Assembly: GCA_964570005.1 (NCBI GenBank)
Contig: CAZMWE010000044.1
Location: 1-8,540, forward strand
From: JAJZCD01 sp964570005
GTDB taxonomy: Bacteria; Patescibacteriota; Saccharimonadia; Saccharimonadales; UBA4665
DNA: 8,540 nucleotides
Reading direction: 5' to 3'
Positions within the stretch are counted from its first letter, which is position 1, and each line of letters begins with the position of its first letter. The notes below the pieces were generated by a model that saw nothing but the letters and a program-made list of their open reading frames with translations, searched no databases and was not told the DNA's origin. The position numbers were made by a program, and so were the translations under genes. Of this stretch, positions 1 to 6,733 are shown in pieces.

Positions 1-1
1 G

Positions 2-3000
2 CTGCCGGGCTCGGGGACCGTCACCAGCAGTGGTGGCGCCAATGGGACTATTGGCATGTTTACCGGCGTACAGAATATTGAAAATTCAATTATTACTGAA
101 AATAGTGGCACGGGCACAATAACCGTGGGCGGTAACTTGGCTGTCACCGGTACGCTATCGCTGAACTCCCCGCTCAGCGTAGCCCAGGGGGGCACAGGTG
201 TGGGCACATTGCCCACAAATAGCGTACTGATCGGCAACGGTACCAGTGCTACCAGCGGCATTACCGGCAGTAACGGCCAATTATTAATAATAAACGGTGC
301 CGGATCACCGTCGTTCACCAGTTTTAGCGGCGCTGTGGCGGTATCGGGTACCGGCGCAACTACCATTCAGCCAGATGCCGTTGCATTGGGCACCGACACG
401 ACCGGAAACTATGTGGCCAACATCGGTTCCACGACCGGTCTGACGGTCGGCTCCAACACCGGCGAAGGCAGCACGCCGACTTTGAGCGTGACCTACGGCA
501 GCGGCGCGAATACCGCTGTACAAGGCAACACACAGCTCACCTGCCCGTCTGGAACCGGCAACCTGACTGGCGGCGGCACGATTATTACATTAGGGTCGGG
601 CGGCACCTGCGGCAATTTGGGCACCGTCAACAACCCTACATTCGCTACCAGCGTAACTACACCGATACTACAAGGAGCAGGCCTGAGTGTCGCCTCGACC
701 GGTGCAAACGCGCTGACCTTCGGTACGAATGGCAGCACCCGGCTGACAATTGCCAGCGGCGGCGACCTGACTGCTACTGGCAGCTTAGCGCTCCAGGGCG
801 GCAGCTTGGGTGTTGGTACCGCCACCCAGGGTGGTAGCCTGGCATTGAGCGACGGCAGTAGTAACACCGGCACATTACAGGTTTCCCCGCTGGCACAAAA
901 CGTGGTCTATACCCTGCCCGACCCCGGTACTGGCAGCGCAACCATCTGTCTGAACAGCGGCAACTGTGCCGGCTCGGGCGGTGGCGTGACGGCCAGCGGT
1001 ACTGTGACAGCCAATGCACTCACTAAATTTACCGGTACCGGCAACGCCGTAACCAGTTCCACGATTACCGATAATGGTACCGTGGTAACTACCACCGTCG
1101 GTTTAAACGTCCAGGGCGGTACCATAACCGTAGGCACCTCTGGCCAGCTCGGATCGCTTGTGCTGAACGACGGTGCCGGCGGCCAGACCACCACGGTACA
1201 GGCCGGTAACAGCGCCAGTAACCTGACGTTTGTACTTCCCACTACTGCCGGCAGCAGCAATGACTGTCTGCAAAAAGGCAGTGGCAACCAGTTGGTATGG
1301 GGTAATTGTACCGGAGCTGGCGGCTCAGGCAGTGTCACCAGCCTGGACGGCATGAACGGTGATATTACCGTACTTGGCACAAACCATGAGGTAACGGTTA
1401 CCGATAATAGCGGCACCGGCAGTATCACGCTGTCATTGCCACAGGATATCGACGTTACCTCAGCGCCAAGCTTCGGCCAGCTGACCGTGCAAAGTGACCA
1501 GACCACCGGCGATATGCTGACCGTTAATAATACCGACACGGGCGCTCCGACTGGCAATCTTATAAATCTTAAGCTCAACGGTAATTCCAAATTGTCGGTC
1601 AGCTCAGCCGGCAATGTGCTGGGCGGTACCTACAACGGGCAGACTATCGCCAGCACCAGCAGCTTCACCGGAGACGTCTCGGTCGCCGGCACGCTGACAG
1701 TGAACGCCATTTCGCCCAGCAGCGCGCTGACCGTCGGGGTGTCGGGCCAGTCGTTTACGCTACAAGGCAACGCCAGCAGCGTTATTAAGGCCATAGGCGG
1801 CAGCGGTACCGCAACCGTCGCCTTCCAGAGCCCAACCGCCAACGTCACCTACCGATTTGCCGCGGCATCCGCCAGCACCTACGACATCTGCACCACCCAG
1901 GGCAACTGCGTAGGACTGGGCGGCGGTGTGACGGCGACCAGCAGTACCACCGGCCAAGTGGCACTATTTACCGGCAGTAACCAAGTTGGCGATTCGGTCA
2001 TCAGCCAAGCCAGCGGCAATATAAAAATTGGTACCGCCCTTAGCCACGCTAACCTGGAAGTTACCGGCACAACCACACTGGACACGCCGTTAAGCGTCAC
2101 CAACGGCGGCACGGGCTTGGGCTCGATAACCGCCAACGAACTGCTGCTGGCCAACGGCACAGGCAGTTCTTTTGCCCAGCTAGCCAACGGCAGTAACGGC
2201 AACTGCCTAGTAATAGAGAGTGGTGTACCGGTCTTTGACACCTGTACTGGAGCGGGCGGCGTCAGCAGCGTCAACACCAAGAGCGGTGCGGTAACACTGA
2301 ACGGCAGCACGAACCAGATCAGCATAGCCAACCCCAGCGGCAGCACATTCACCTTCAGCACACCACAGAACCTCGACACAGGTGCCAACGTCGCCTTCGG
2401 CACCCTGAACACTACAACCACCATAAGCACGGGTGGCACACAGCGTATCGACGGTAGCGGTAACCTGTCGAACATCGGCAGCATTACTGCTTCCAGCACA
2501 ATCCAAGGGGGCAGCTTGACCATCAACAGTGGTGGCACTATTACGCTCAATAACCTGACCGGCGGTTCGAGTACGTGTCTCACACTTAACGCGTCGCATG
2601 TGGTTGGCACTGCCACCTGTGCGACTGGAAGCGGGTCAACCCCAACCCTTCAGAACGTCTATGACAACTCAAGTACCACTCCGATTATTACCTTGAGCTC
2701 CACTGGCAAGGGCTTATTTATCCAGGATGCCAGTACGACAGTCGGCGGCAACCTATTCGCCGTACAAAATAACGCCGCTACTACGCAGTACCTGGCCGTA
2801 ACCACCAGCGGCGCCAGCGTAACCGGCACGTTTAGCGCCAGCAGCACTATTAATACTAATAGTGGCTATCTGCTAAACGGCACCAACATCAATACCAGCG
2901 GCACATTAAACAATGTGGCGTATCTGGGCAGCACTACCGTCAACTTCACGGGTACCAACTTACAACACGGCGGTAATGCCGTTTGTGATGCGTCTAATAA

Positions 3001-6000
3001 TTGTAACTACCAGGCAGCCGGTACTTATTTGACCAGCTCAACCGGTATCCAGCTGCAAGGCAGCACGCCGGGTACTCAGCAAACTGGTAATTTCAACATT
3101 TCTGGCACCGGCCTGCTCGGAACACTTGATTCTACTGGAACAACCCTAGGCCTGGGCACCTCGACCGCCACCACAGTCAACATTGGCTCAACGGGTTCAA
3201 CCATCAAAGGTACCGCTACTCACATAGGCGATACCAGCAGCAGCACTAACGCTCAGACGGTCGTTGTCGGTTCTATCGCGGCCAACAGCGGCAATACCAC
3301 AACCATCCAAGGCGGCAGCGGCAGCGGTGCGGTCAGCATCCAGGCCGCGACCTCCGGGACTATCTCCATTGCATCTAGTAACAACAATACGGTTGCCATC
3401 GGTGCGACAACAACTACCGGCACCATCACCATCGGCGGTATCAGTACCACCGGCGCCATTACCACGCAGGGGCAGAATATCACCCAGACGATCACGGGTG
3501 CGGCAAGCAACCCCACCGACATCGTCAAAGGTACCAGCACCGGCCTGTTCCAAGTCCAGAATGCCAGTAGCTTTGCTGTCCTCAATGTAAACACCAGCTC
3601 AAGCCAGGTCTTACTGGGTAGCTCCACCCACGTCAATGGTTCCCTGGCCTTTGCTGACAGTGGGGATAGCAACACCATCACACTGGCTGCCACGAGCGTT
3701 GGCTCATTCACTATCTCCGTGCCCGGCAACGGCGGTACCAATCTGCCCCAACTTGATTACGCCGCCAACTTCCACCAGTCAAGTCAGACCTTACCGTGGA
3801 GCAACACGTATAACATCAACGGGAACAGCAACCCCAACGGGAACACGGATACTTATCTCCTGGTGACGTTAATAAACGGCGGTGGCAATAGCTGCGCCAA
3901 TACCCAAACGGTCAGCTTCAACGGTACCAACATGACCCTGCTCGGCTCTTCCACGCTTGGTGAGGCAAATGGCAGCTGTTACTTCACGTACGGGATGACG
4001 GGTACCCAGGGTGCCACCGGCTCACACAGCATCACGGTCAGCCTCACGTCGGGTAGTGCTTCCAACACCTGGTACTCACTCATTGTCACCAGCTGGTACA
4101 ACGTCAACCAGACCACGCCGTATGGTACGTTTCAGGCCACGGCTGGCGGCGCAACCGATGGATCAGCGTTAACTTACAACTGGCCCGCCGGACGCATGGT
4201 TGTGGACAGTGTGAGTGACCAGATGTACTATAGCGGGAACTCAAACGCCTACTGCCAGCTGGGACCGGAAGCACCGCAAAAGGTGGCAGCGGTTGGCGCT
4301 GCGACGTCACTCGGTTGCGTGAACTTCGATGGGCTCAATGACTACAGCGCCATGGGGTCCAGCTATGCGGTTTCCAATGGCGGGAGTATGACCATGGCCT
4401 GGGCGAGTAGCCCGAATGCCGCGACAAACTACGTGACCGACGGCAGCGGTACCGACGATGTGTTCTACTGGGCGGCCGGTGCGGTTGACCTCATCGGTGA
4501 TTCGGGTAACACAGTCTCGTTCGGTAACACAGGTACCAGCGGCACTAATAGCAGCAGTGACAACCAATCGTGGCTCTGCAGCCCGTATATTTCCAGCAGT
4601 ACCGGTACCGTATCTTCGCTCACGGTGCAGATCGCTACCCCGGCCGCCTCTACAGGCACCGGTGCCGACGGTGTCAACCACCCCAATGCCGCGGTAGCCG
4701 CGCTGTATAGCAACCTCGATGCGGCTAACGGCGTCCTCGGCTCACCCGGCGTCCCGCTCGCCACCAGCAGCATGATCGGACTAACCAGTGGCACTAATAC
4801 CTTTACATTGAGCACTAATCCGCAGGTCTATGCCGGCACCGTGTACTGGATGTGCTTTATGAGTAATACCACCGCGACAACGAATAACCTGCTCAAGTAC
4901 GATACTAATACGACCCAGCCGTATGAAGATCTAGTAATCAATACCGGCTGGGCCTTCAACAGCTGGCCGAGTACTCTGTCCGCACTAGGGCTTCAATTCG
5001 CATTCCCCGGCCACGGCTTTGAAATGACCGCCAGCGTCACCCTGAACAACCCCGCCGGTACGGCCTTCACCCTGACCAACACCGGTCAAGTAGACCTGCA
5101 GAATGCCAGCGATAGTACCAGCGCCTTCCAGGTCCAGAATGCCAGCGGCATGAGCCTGTTCAATGTGGATACTGCCGATAACCAGGTGGACATCACCGGT
5201 TCGTTGGCGGGTTCGGTGGTACGTGAGCAACAGGCTACGTCCGGCACCGCCCCTACCGACATGGATACGGTCATAAATCCCGCCGTCGGCTACAACCTGT
5301 CATCTATCTTCCAAACGGGTAGTGGCGCGTCAGTAGTCACCTTCAACATCACTGGCCTACCACAGGTGGAAGGTACCATCGCCTACATCATGACAACGGC
5401 CATCAAGGTGACTACCAGCAGTGGCAATGACACCACTGTGGTACAGATCAATGGCACGACGATGAGCAGCCTGCAGGTTCTGTCCGTCAACGGCGGGGGC
5501 ACCGGCACGGTCCACAAGGATTACACCGTCATGTATAGCGGCGGAGTGTGGCACATTGTAGGCTATGGTCCAACCAGTAGCAGCACAACCCAGCAGACGT
5601 TTGAATCGGCCGACTACGCCGAGTACATACCCTACAGTGGTGATACTACCCCACAACCTGGTGATGTCCTGACGGTAGGCGATGACTACACCAGTGTCAA
5701 AGATGCTACCACCCCCTATGACAGTCACGTCATCGGCGTCGTCTCCACCACCCCGTACCAAGTCGGTAGTGCCGATGATGGCCATTCGGTGGTCATGGCT
5801 CTAACTGGTCGCGCACCTGTGAAGGTAAGCCTGGAGAATGGCCCGATCACGGCAGGTGATCCATTGACCAGCAGTAGTACGCCGGGTGTGGCCATGAAAG
5901 CGACTGAGGGTGGGCAGATCATCGGGACGGCACTAGAAGCGTATGACGGTACTGAACCGACTAATGAGATTAATGTGCAGTTGCATCCTGGGTATGACAA

Positions 6001-6565
6001 TCCTAATCCGGGGAGTATACAGGGAGATGGCAACATTGCGGGTAATCTGACTGTGGGTGGTAATACCACCTTACAGGATCTAGTAGTAAATGGGTCGGCC
6101 ACGCTCGCCAGCCTACACGTCAGCGGGAGTGTGAGCGCCAGCAGCATCACTGTCGGAACGATAATAGTTACCGGCAATGCCAGCATCGGCGGTGATTTGA
6201 TTGTCAACGGCCACTTTGCATCCACGCAGACGACCGCGCCGGTAATAAATACTCCGTCATCCTGTGCCGCTTCCTCTGCGTCAACTATAGCCAGTGGATC
6301 GACTGATTCTGCCGGGTCATTCACTATTACATCGGGTACAGGGTCGCAAACGAGCGGCTGCACCGTTACCATTACCTTCAACCAGGTATACAAATCACCA
6401 CCAAAATCGATCATCCTTACCCCGGGGGCTAATGTGAACAGTGGAACAGTCACTAGGACGGCTTCTGTCACCGACATAGGCACGAACGGCTTTACGGTGA
6501 CCATGGGCGGAAGCGCCACTGACGCGAGCACCGACTACGTCTGGTATTACTGGGTCATACAGTAA
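2..6565 (+). CDS. Giant beta-repeat surface/fibre protein, 5'-truncated by window edge
   Basis: The frame is open from base 2 to the TAA at 6563-6565 (2,187 residues). The Met codon at 56 is internal, because 18 sense codons of the same repeat style precede it, so the true start is upstream of the window. Composition is extreme in Gly, Ser, Thr, Asn and Val with few charged residues, as in extracellular beta-helix or tail-fibre-like proteins. In order: beta-repeats with PLSVxxGGTGxG motifs (173, 2090) and seven Cys pairs (542-3004); two beta-sandwich-like domains (about 3770-4410 and 4500-4990); a FQVQNASG module (5122); a domain with ADYAEY, PGDV and GVAMKA (5609-5960); a V-x-G repeat stalk (about 6020-6230); and a C-terminal domain ending in YWVIQ. 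This matches the giant surface proteins I know from Patescibacteria; their function (adhesion, host contact) is unproven. By analogy with the gene at 7790, its missing N-terminus probably carries a membrane anchor. A phage tail fibre is the main alternative, but no other phage gene is visible. Confidence 0.92.
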   Translation: MPGSGTVTSSGGANGTIGMFTGVQNIENSIITENSGTGTITVGGNLAVTGTLSLNSPLSVAQGGTGVGTLPTNSVLIGNGTSATSGITGSNGQLLIINGAGSPSFTSFSGAVAVSGTGATTIQPDAVALGTDTTGNYVANIGSTTGLTVGSNTGEGSTPTLSVTYGSGANTAVQGNTQLTCPSGTGNLTGGGTIITLGSGGTCGNLGTVNNPTFATSVTTPILQGAGLSVASTGANALTFGTNGSTRLTIASGGDLTATGSLALQGGSLGVGTATQGGSLALSDGSSNTGTLQVSPLAQNVVYTLPDPGTGSATICLNSGNCAGSGGGVTASGTVTANALTKFTGTGNAVTSSTITDNGTVVTTTVGLNVQGGTITVGTSGQLGSLVLNDGAGGQTTTVQAGNSASNLTFVLPTTAGSSNDCLQKGSGNQLVWGNCTGAGGSGSVTSLDGMNGDITVLGTNHEVTVTDNSGTGSITLSLPQDIDVTSAPSFGQLTVQSDQTTGDMLTVNNTDTGAPTGNLINLKLNGNSKLSVSSAGNVLGGTYNGQTIASTSSFTGDVSVAGTLTVNAISPSSALTVGVSGQSFTLQGNASSVIKAIGGSGTATVAFQSPTANVTYRFAAASASTYDICTTQGNCVGLGGGVTATSSTTGQVALFTGSNQVGDSVISQASGNIKIGTALSHANLEVTGTTTLDTPLSVTNGGTGLGSITANELLLANGTGSSFAQLANGSNGNCLVIESGVPVFDTCTGAGGVSSVNTKSGAVTLNGSTNQISIANPSGSTFTFSTPQNLDTGANVAFGTLNTTTTISTGGTQRIDGSGNLSNIGSITASSTIQGGSLTINSGGTITLNNLTGGSSTCLTLNASHVVGTATCATGSGSTPTLQNVYDNSSTTPIITLSSTGKGLFIQDASTTVGGNLFAVQNNAATTQYLAVTTSGASVTGTFSASSTINTNSGYLLNGTNINTSGTLNNVAYLGSTTVNFTGTNLQHGGNAVCDASNNCNYQAAGTYLTSSTGIQLQGSTPGTQQTGNFNISGTGLLGTLDSTGTTLGLGTSTATTVNIGSTGSTIKGTATHIGDTSSSTNAQTVVVGSIAANSGNTTTIQGGSGSGAVSIQAATSGTISIASSNNNTVAIGATTTTGTITIGGISTTGAITTQGQNITQTITGAASNPTDIVKGTSTGLFQVQNASSFAVLNVNTSSSQVLLGSSTHVNGSLAFADSGDSNTITLAATSVGSFTISVPGNGGTNLPQLDYAANFHQSSQTLPWSNTYNINGNSNPNGNTDTYLLVTLINGGGNSCANTQTVSFNGTNMTLLGSSTLGEANGSCYFTYGMTGTQGATGSHSITVSLTSGSASNTWYSLIVTSWYNVNQTTPYGTFQATAGGATDGSALTYNWPAGRMVVDSVSDQMYYSGNSNAYCQLGPEAPQKVAAVGAATSLGCVNFDGLNDYSAMGSSYAVSNGGSMTMAWASSPNAATNYVTDGSGTDDVFYWAAGAVDLIGDSGNTVSFGNTGTSGTNSSSDNQSWLCSPYISSSTGTVSSLTVQIATPAASTGTGADGVNHPNAAVAALYSNLDAANGVLGSPGVPLATSSMIGLTSGTNTFTLSTNPQVYAGTVYWMCFMSNTTATTNNLLKYDTNTTQPYEDLVINTGWAFNSWPSTLSALGLQFAFPGHGFEMTASVTLNNPAGTAFTLTNTGQVDLQNASDSTSAFQVQNASGMSLFNVDTADNQVDITGSLAGSVVREQQATSGTAPTDMDTVINPAVGYNLSSIFQTGSGASVVTFNITGLPQVEGTIAYIMTTAIKVTTSSGNDTTVVQINGTTMSSLQVLSVNGGGTGTVHKDYTVMYSGGVWHIVGYGPTSSSTTQQTFESADYAEYIPYSGDTTPQPGDVLTVGDDYTSVKDATTPYDSHVIGVVSTTPYQVGSADDGHSVVMALTGRAPVKVSLENGPITAGDPLTSSSTPGVAMKATEGGQIIGTALEAYDGTEPTNEINVQLHPGYDNPNPGSIQGDGNIAGNLTVGGNTTLQDLVVNGSATLASLHVSGSVSASSITVGTIIVTGNASIGGDLIVNGHFASTQTTAPVINTPSSCAASSASTIASGSTDSAGSFTITSGTGSQTSGCTVTITFNQVYKSPPKSIILTPGANVNSGTVTRTASVTDIGTNGFTVTMGGSATDASTDYVWYYWVIQ
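986..1489 (+). repeat. Diverged internal repeat, copy 1 (modules A1 and B1)
   Basis: Module A1 (986-1090) begins VTASGTVTANALTKFTG directly after a Cys pair and Gly-rich linker. Module B1 (1334-1489) begins VTSLDGMNGDITV after the next Cys pair and ends SFGQLTV. The same A-then-B order recurs about 940 bases later (1928-2413). Identity is low at protein level but motif order, spacing and cysteine positions agree, so this looks like an old duplication of a roughly 313-residue block. Confidence 0.5.
1928..2413 (+). repeat. Diverged internal repeat, copy 2 (modules A2 and B2)
   Basis: Module A2 (1928-2032) starts VTATSSTTGQVALFTGSN. Module B2 (2261-2413) starts VSSVNTKSGAVTLNG and includes STPQNLDTGANVAFGTL, parallel to SLPQDIDVTSAPSFGQL in copy 1. 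The offsets from copy 1 are 942 bases for A and 927 bases for B. The Cys pairs introducing each module are likewise 942 and 939 bases apart. After B2 the spacing to the next Cys pair (2576) differs from copy 1, so the repeat does not continue as an exact array. Confidence 0.5.
3770..4410 (+). other. Beta-sandwich-like domain within the giant protein
   Basis: Composition changes sharply here: Trp, Tyr, Met and Cys appear where the preceding 3.7 kb has almost none. The segment includes TYLLVTLINGGGNSC, VSFNGTNMTLLGSS, then YNVNQTTPYGTF, RMVVDSVSD and a closing SMTMAWASS. This order (LLVT..., V-x-[YF]-N-G-x-x-[ML]-T, V-N-Q-T-T-P-[YF]-G, [ML]VVD, SxTMxW) is one I recognise from a common extracellular domain in environmental bacterial proteins, expected to fold as a beta-sandwich. 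Four Cys (in NSCAN, GSCYF, YCQLG, LGCVN) could form two disulfides. Ligand unknown; boundaries are approximate. Confidence 0.5.
4500..4990 (+). other. Second beta-sandwich / jelly-roll-like domain within the giant protein
   Basis: The segment contains NTVSFGNTGTSG, then SSLTVQIATP, AVAALYSNLDAANGVLGSPG, and VYAGTVYWMCFMSNT followed by NNLLKYD. The order 'S-x-[LM]-[ST]-V, A-[LI]-Y-S-[ND]...G-x-P-G, L-x-A-G-T-x-Y-W' resembles a jelly-roll domain widespread in secreted bacterial proteins and often next to carbohydrate-binding modules. Trp residues (SWLC, YWMC, GWAF, SWPS) could line a binding face. Two Cys (in WLCSP, WMCFM) could pair. Sugar binding is an inference from fold resemblance only. 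Confidence 0.45.
5609..5960 (+). other. ADYAEY / GVAMKA domain of the giant protein (G2/S74-cleavage-region-like)
   Basis: The domain runs from SADYAEYIPYSGD through QPGDVLTV, SHVIGVVSTTP and LTGRAPVKVS to NGPITAGDPLTSSS, PGVAMKA and IIGTALEAYDG. A conserved '[DS]-x-AEY', then 'xPGDVv', then 'GDpltsS..pGvamka....iGtAle' is the pattern I know from the region preceding C-terminal processing or intramolecular-chaperone modules in fibre-like proteins, including many CPR giants. I see no evidence of the catalytic residues that would show cleavage, so autoproteolysis is only a possibility. The same domain appears to stand alone in the protein encoded at 6734-7564. Confidence 0.55.
6240..6562 (+). 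other. C-terminal cap domain of the giant protein
   Basis: After a V-x-G repeat stalk (GNLTVGG, VNGSATL, VSGSVSA, VTGNASIGGDLIVNGHF; about 6020-6230) the protein closes with a compact domain containing two Cys (SSCAAS, SGCTVT), TDSAGSFTITSGTG, TVTITFNQVYKSPPKSIILT, IGTNGFTV and the terminal YVWYYWVIQ. It resembles the terminal module of other Patescibacteria giant proteins as I recall them ('DTAGTvtvttG...vtFnsay...P.viLTP...tttgFTl......Y.fnYwViQ'). A role as trimer cap, fibre tip or export/anchoring signal is plausible but not shown. Confidence 0.5.
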
Positions 6566-6591
6566 CTAGAGACCTTGTTAGATCTTGCGTA

Positions 6592-6623
6592 CTTCCTGGA
6601 AATAGCGGGTTTTACTCAGGAAG
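6592..6623 (+). terminator. Weak hairpin after the giant gene, possible terminator
   Basis: CTTCCTG (6592-6598) and CAGGAAG (6617-6623) form a perfect 7-bp stem, extendable by one G-U pair, around an 18-base loop, 27 bases after the stop codon. No T-run follows directly, so this is not a good intrinsic terminator and could be chance. Confidence 0.22.
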
Positions 6624-6660
6624 ATGTGGGAGAATACAGCTACCTTGCCCTTTTACCGCT

Positions 6661-6689
6661 TTGCATTTGCCGCGCTTAAAACCTATACT
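6661..6689 (+). promoter_or_regulatory. Candidate sigma70-type promoter for the 6734 gene
   Basis: TTGCAT (6661-6666) and TATACT (6684-6689) are separated by exactly 17 bases. The -10 box matches consensus at 5 of 6 positions, the -35 box at 3 of 6. The predicted start near 6696 would give a leader of about 38 bases before the GTG at 6734. A second -10-like TATAAA (6715-6720) has no good -35 box but would make the mRNA almost leaderless. Confidence 0.4.
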
Positions 6690-6733
6690 ATCAGGCATAA
6701 GCGTTACGGAGTACTATAAAAGCGATCTAAAGG

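Noticed and set aside
173..2116. Prophage tail fibre, suggested by the LSVAQGGTG and LSVTNGGTG motifs
   Set aside because: Such motifs occur in tail fibres, but the neighbouring second giant has a membrane anchor, the gene between is a membrane protein, and no phage structural or lysis gene is present. Kept only as an alternative.
907..2616. Long open frames on the - strand opposite the giant gene (several above 200 codons, also 5725-6531)
   Set aside because: They lie wholly inside the + strand gene. Their openness follows from rare use of TTA, CTA and TCA and from the repeat composition of the + strand. Their translations are Pro/Val/Leu-rich with no recognisable domain.
2..6565. Alternative genetic code (UGA as Gly, as in SR1/Gracilibacteria)
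   Set aside because: This protein has hundreds of Gly codons, all GGN, and no in-frame TGA. The other two genes are also free of in-frame TGA and intact under the standard code.
6575..6679. In-frame continuation after the giant gene's TAA (TTG start, 34 codons: LLDLAYFLEIAGFTQEDVGE and onward)
   Set aside because: It reads somewhat protein-like, but it is short, has no ribosome binding site and no recognised homology, and overlaps the hairpin and promoter candidates. Readthrough of TAA has no support here.
6624..6719. 31-codon ORF with ATG (MWENTATLPFYRFAF...)
   Set aside because: The AGGA-like sequence is only about two bases from the ATG, the ORF overlaps the candidate promoter, and the peptide matches nothing I know. 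Chance is more likely.
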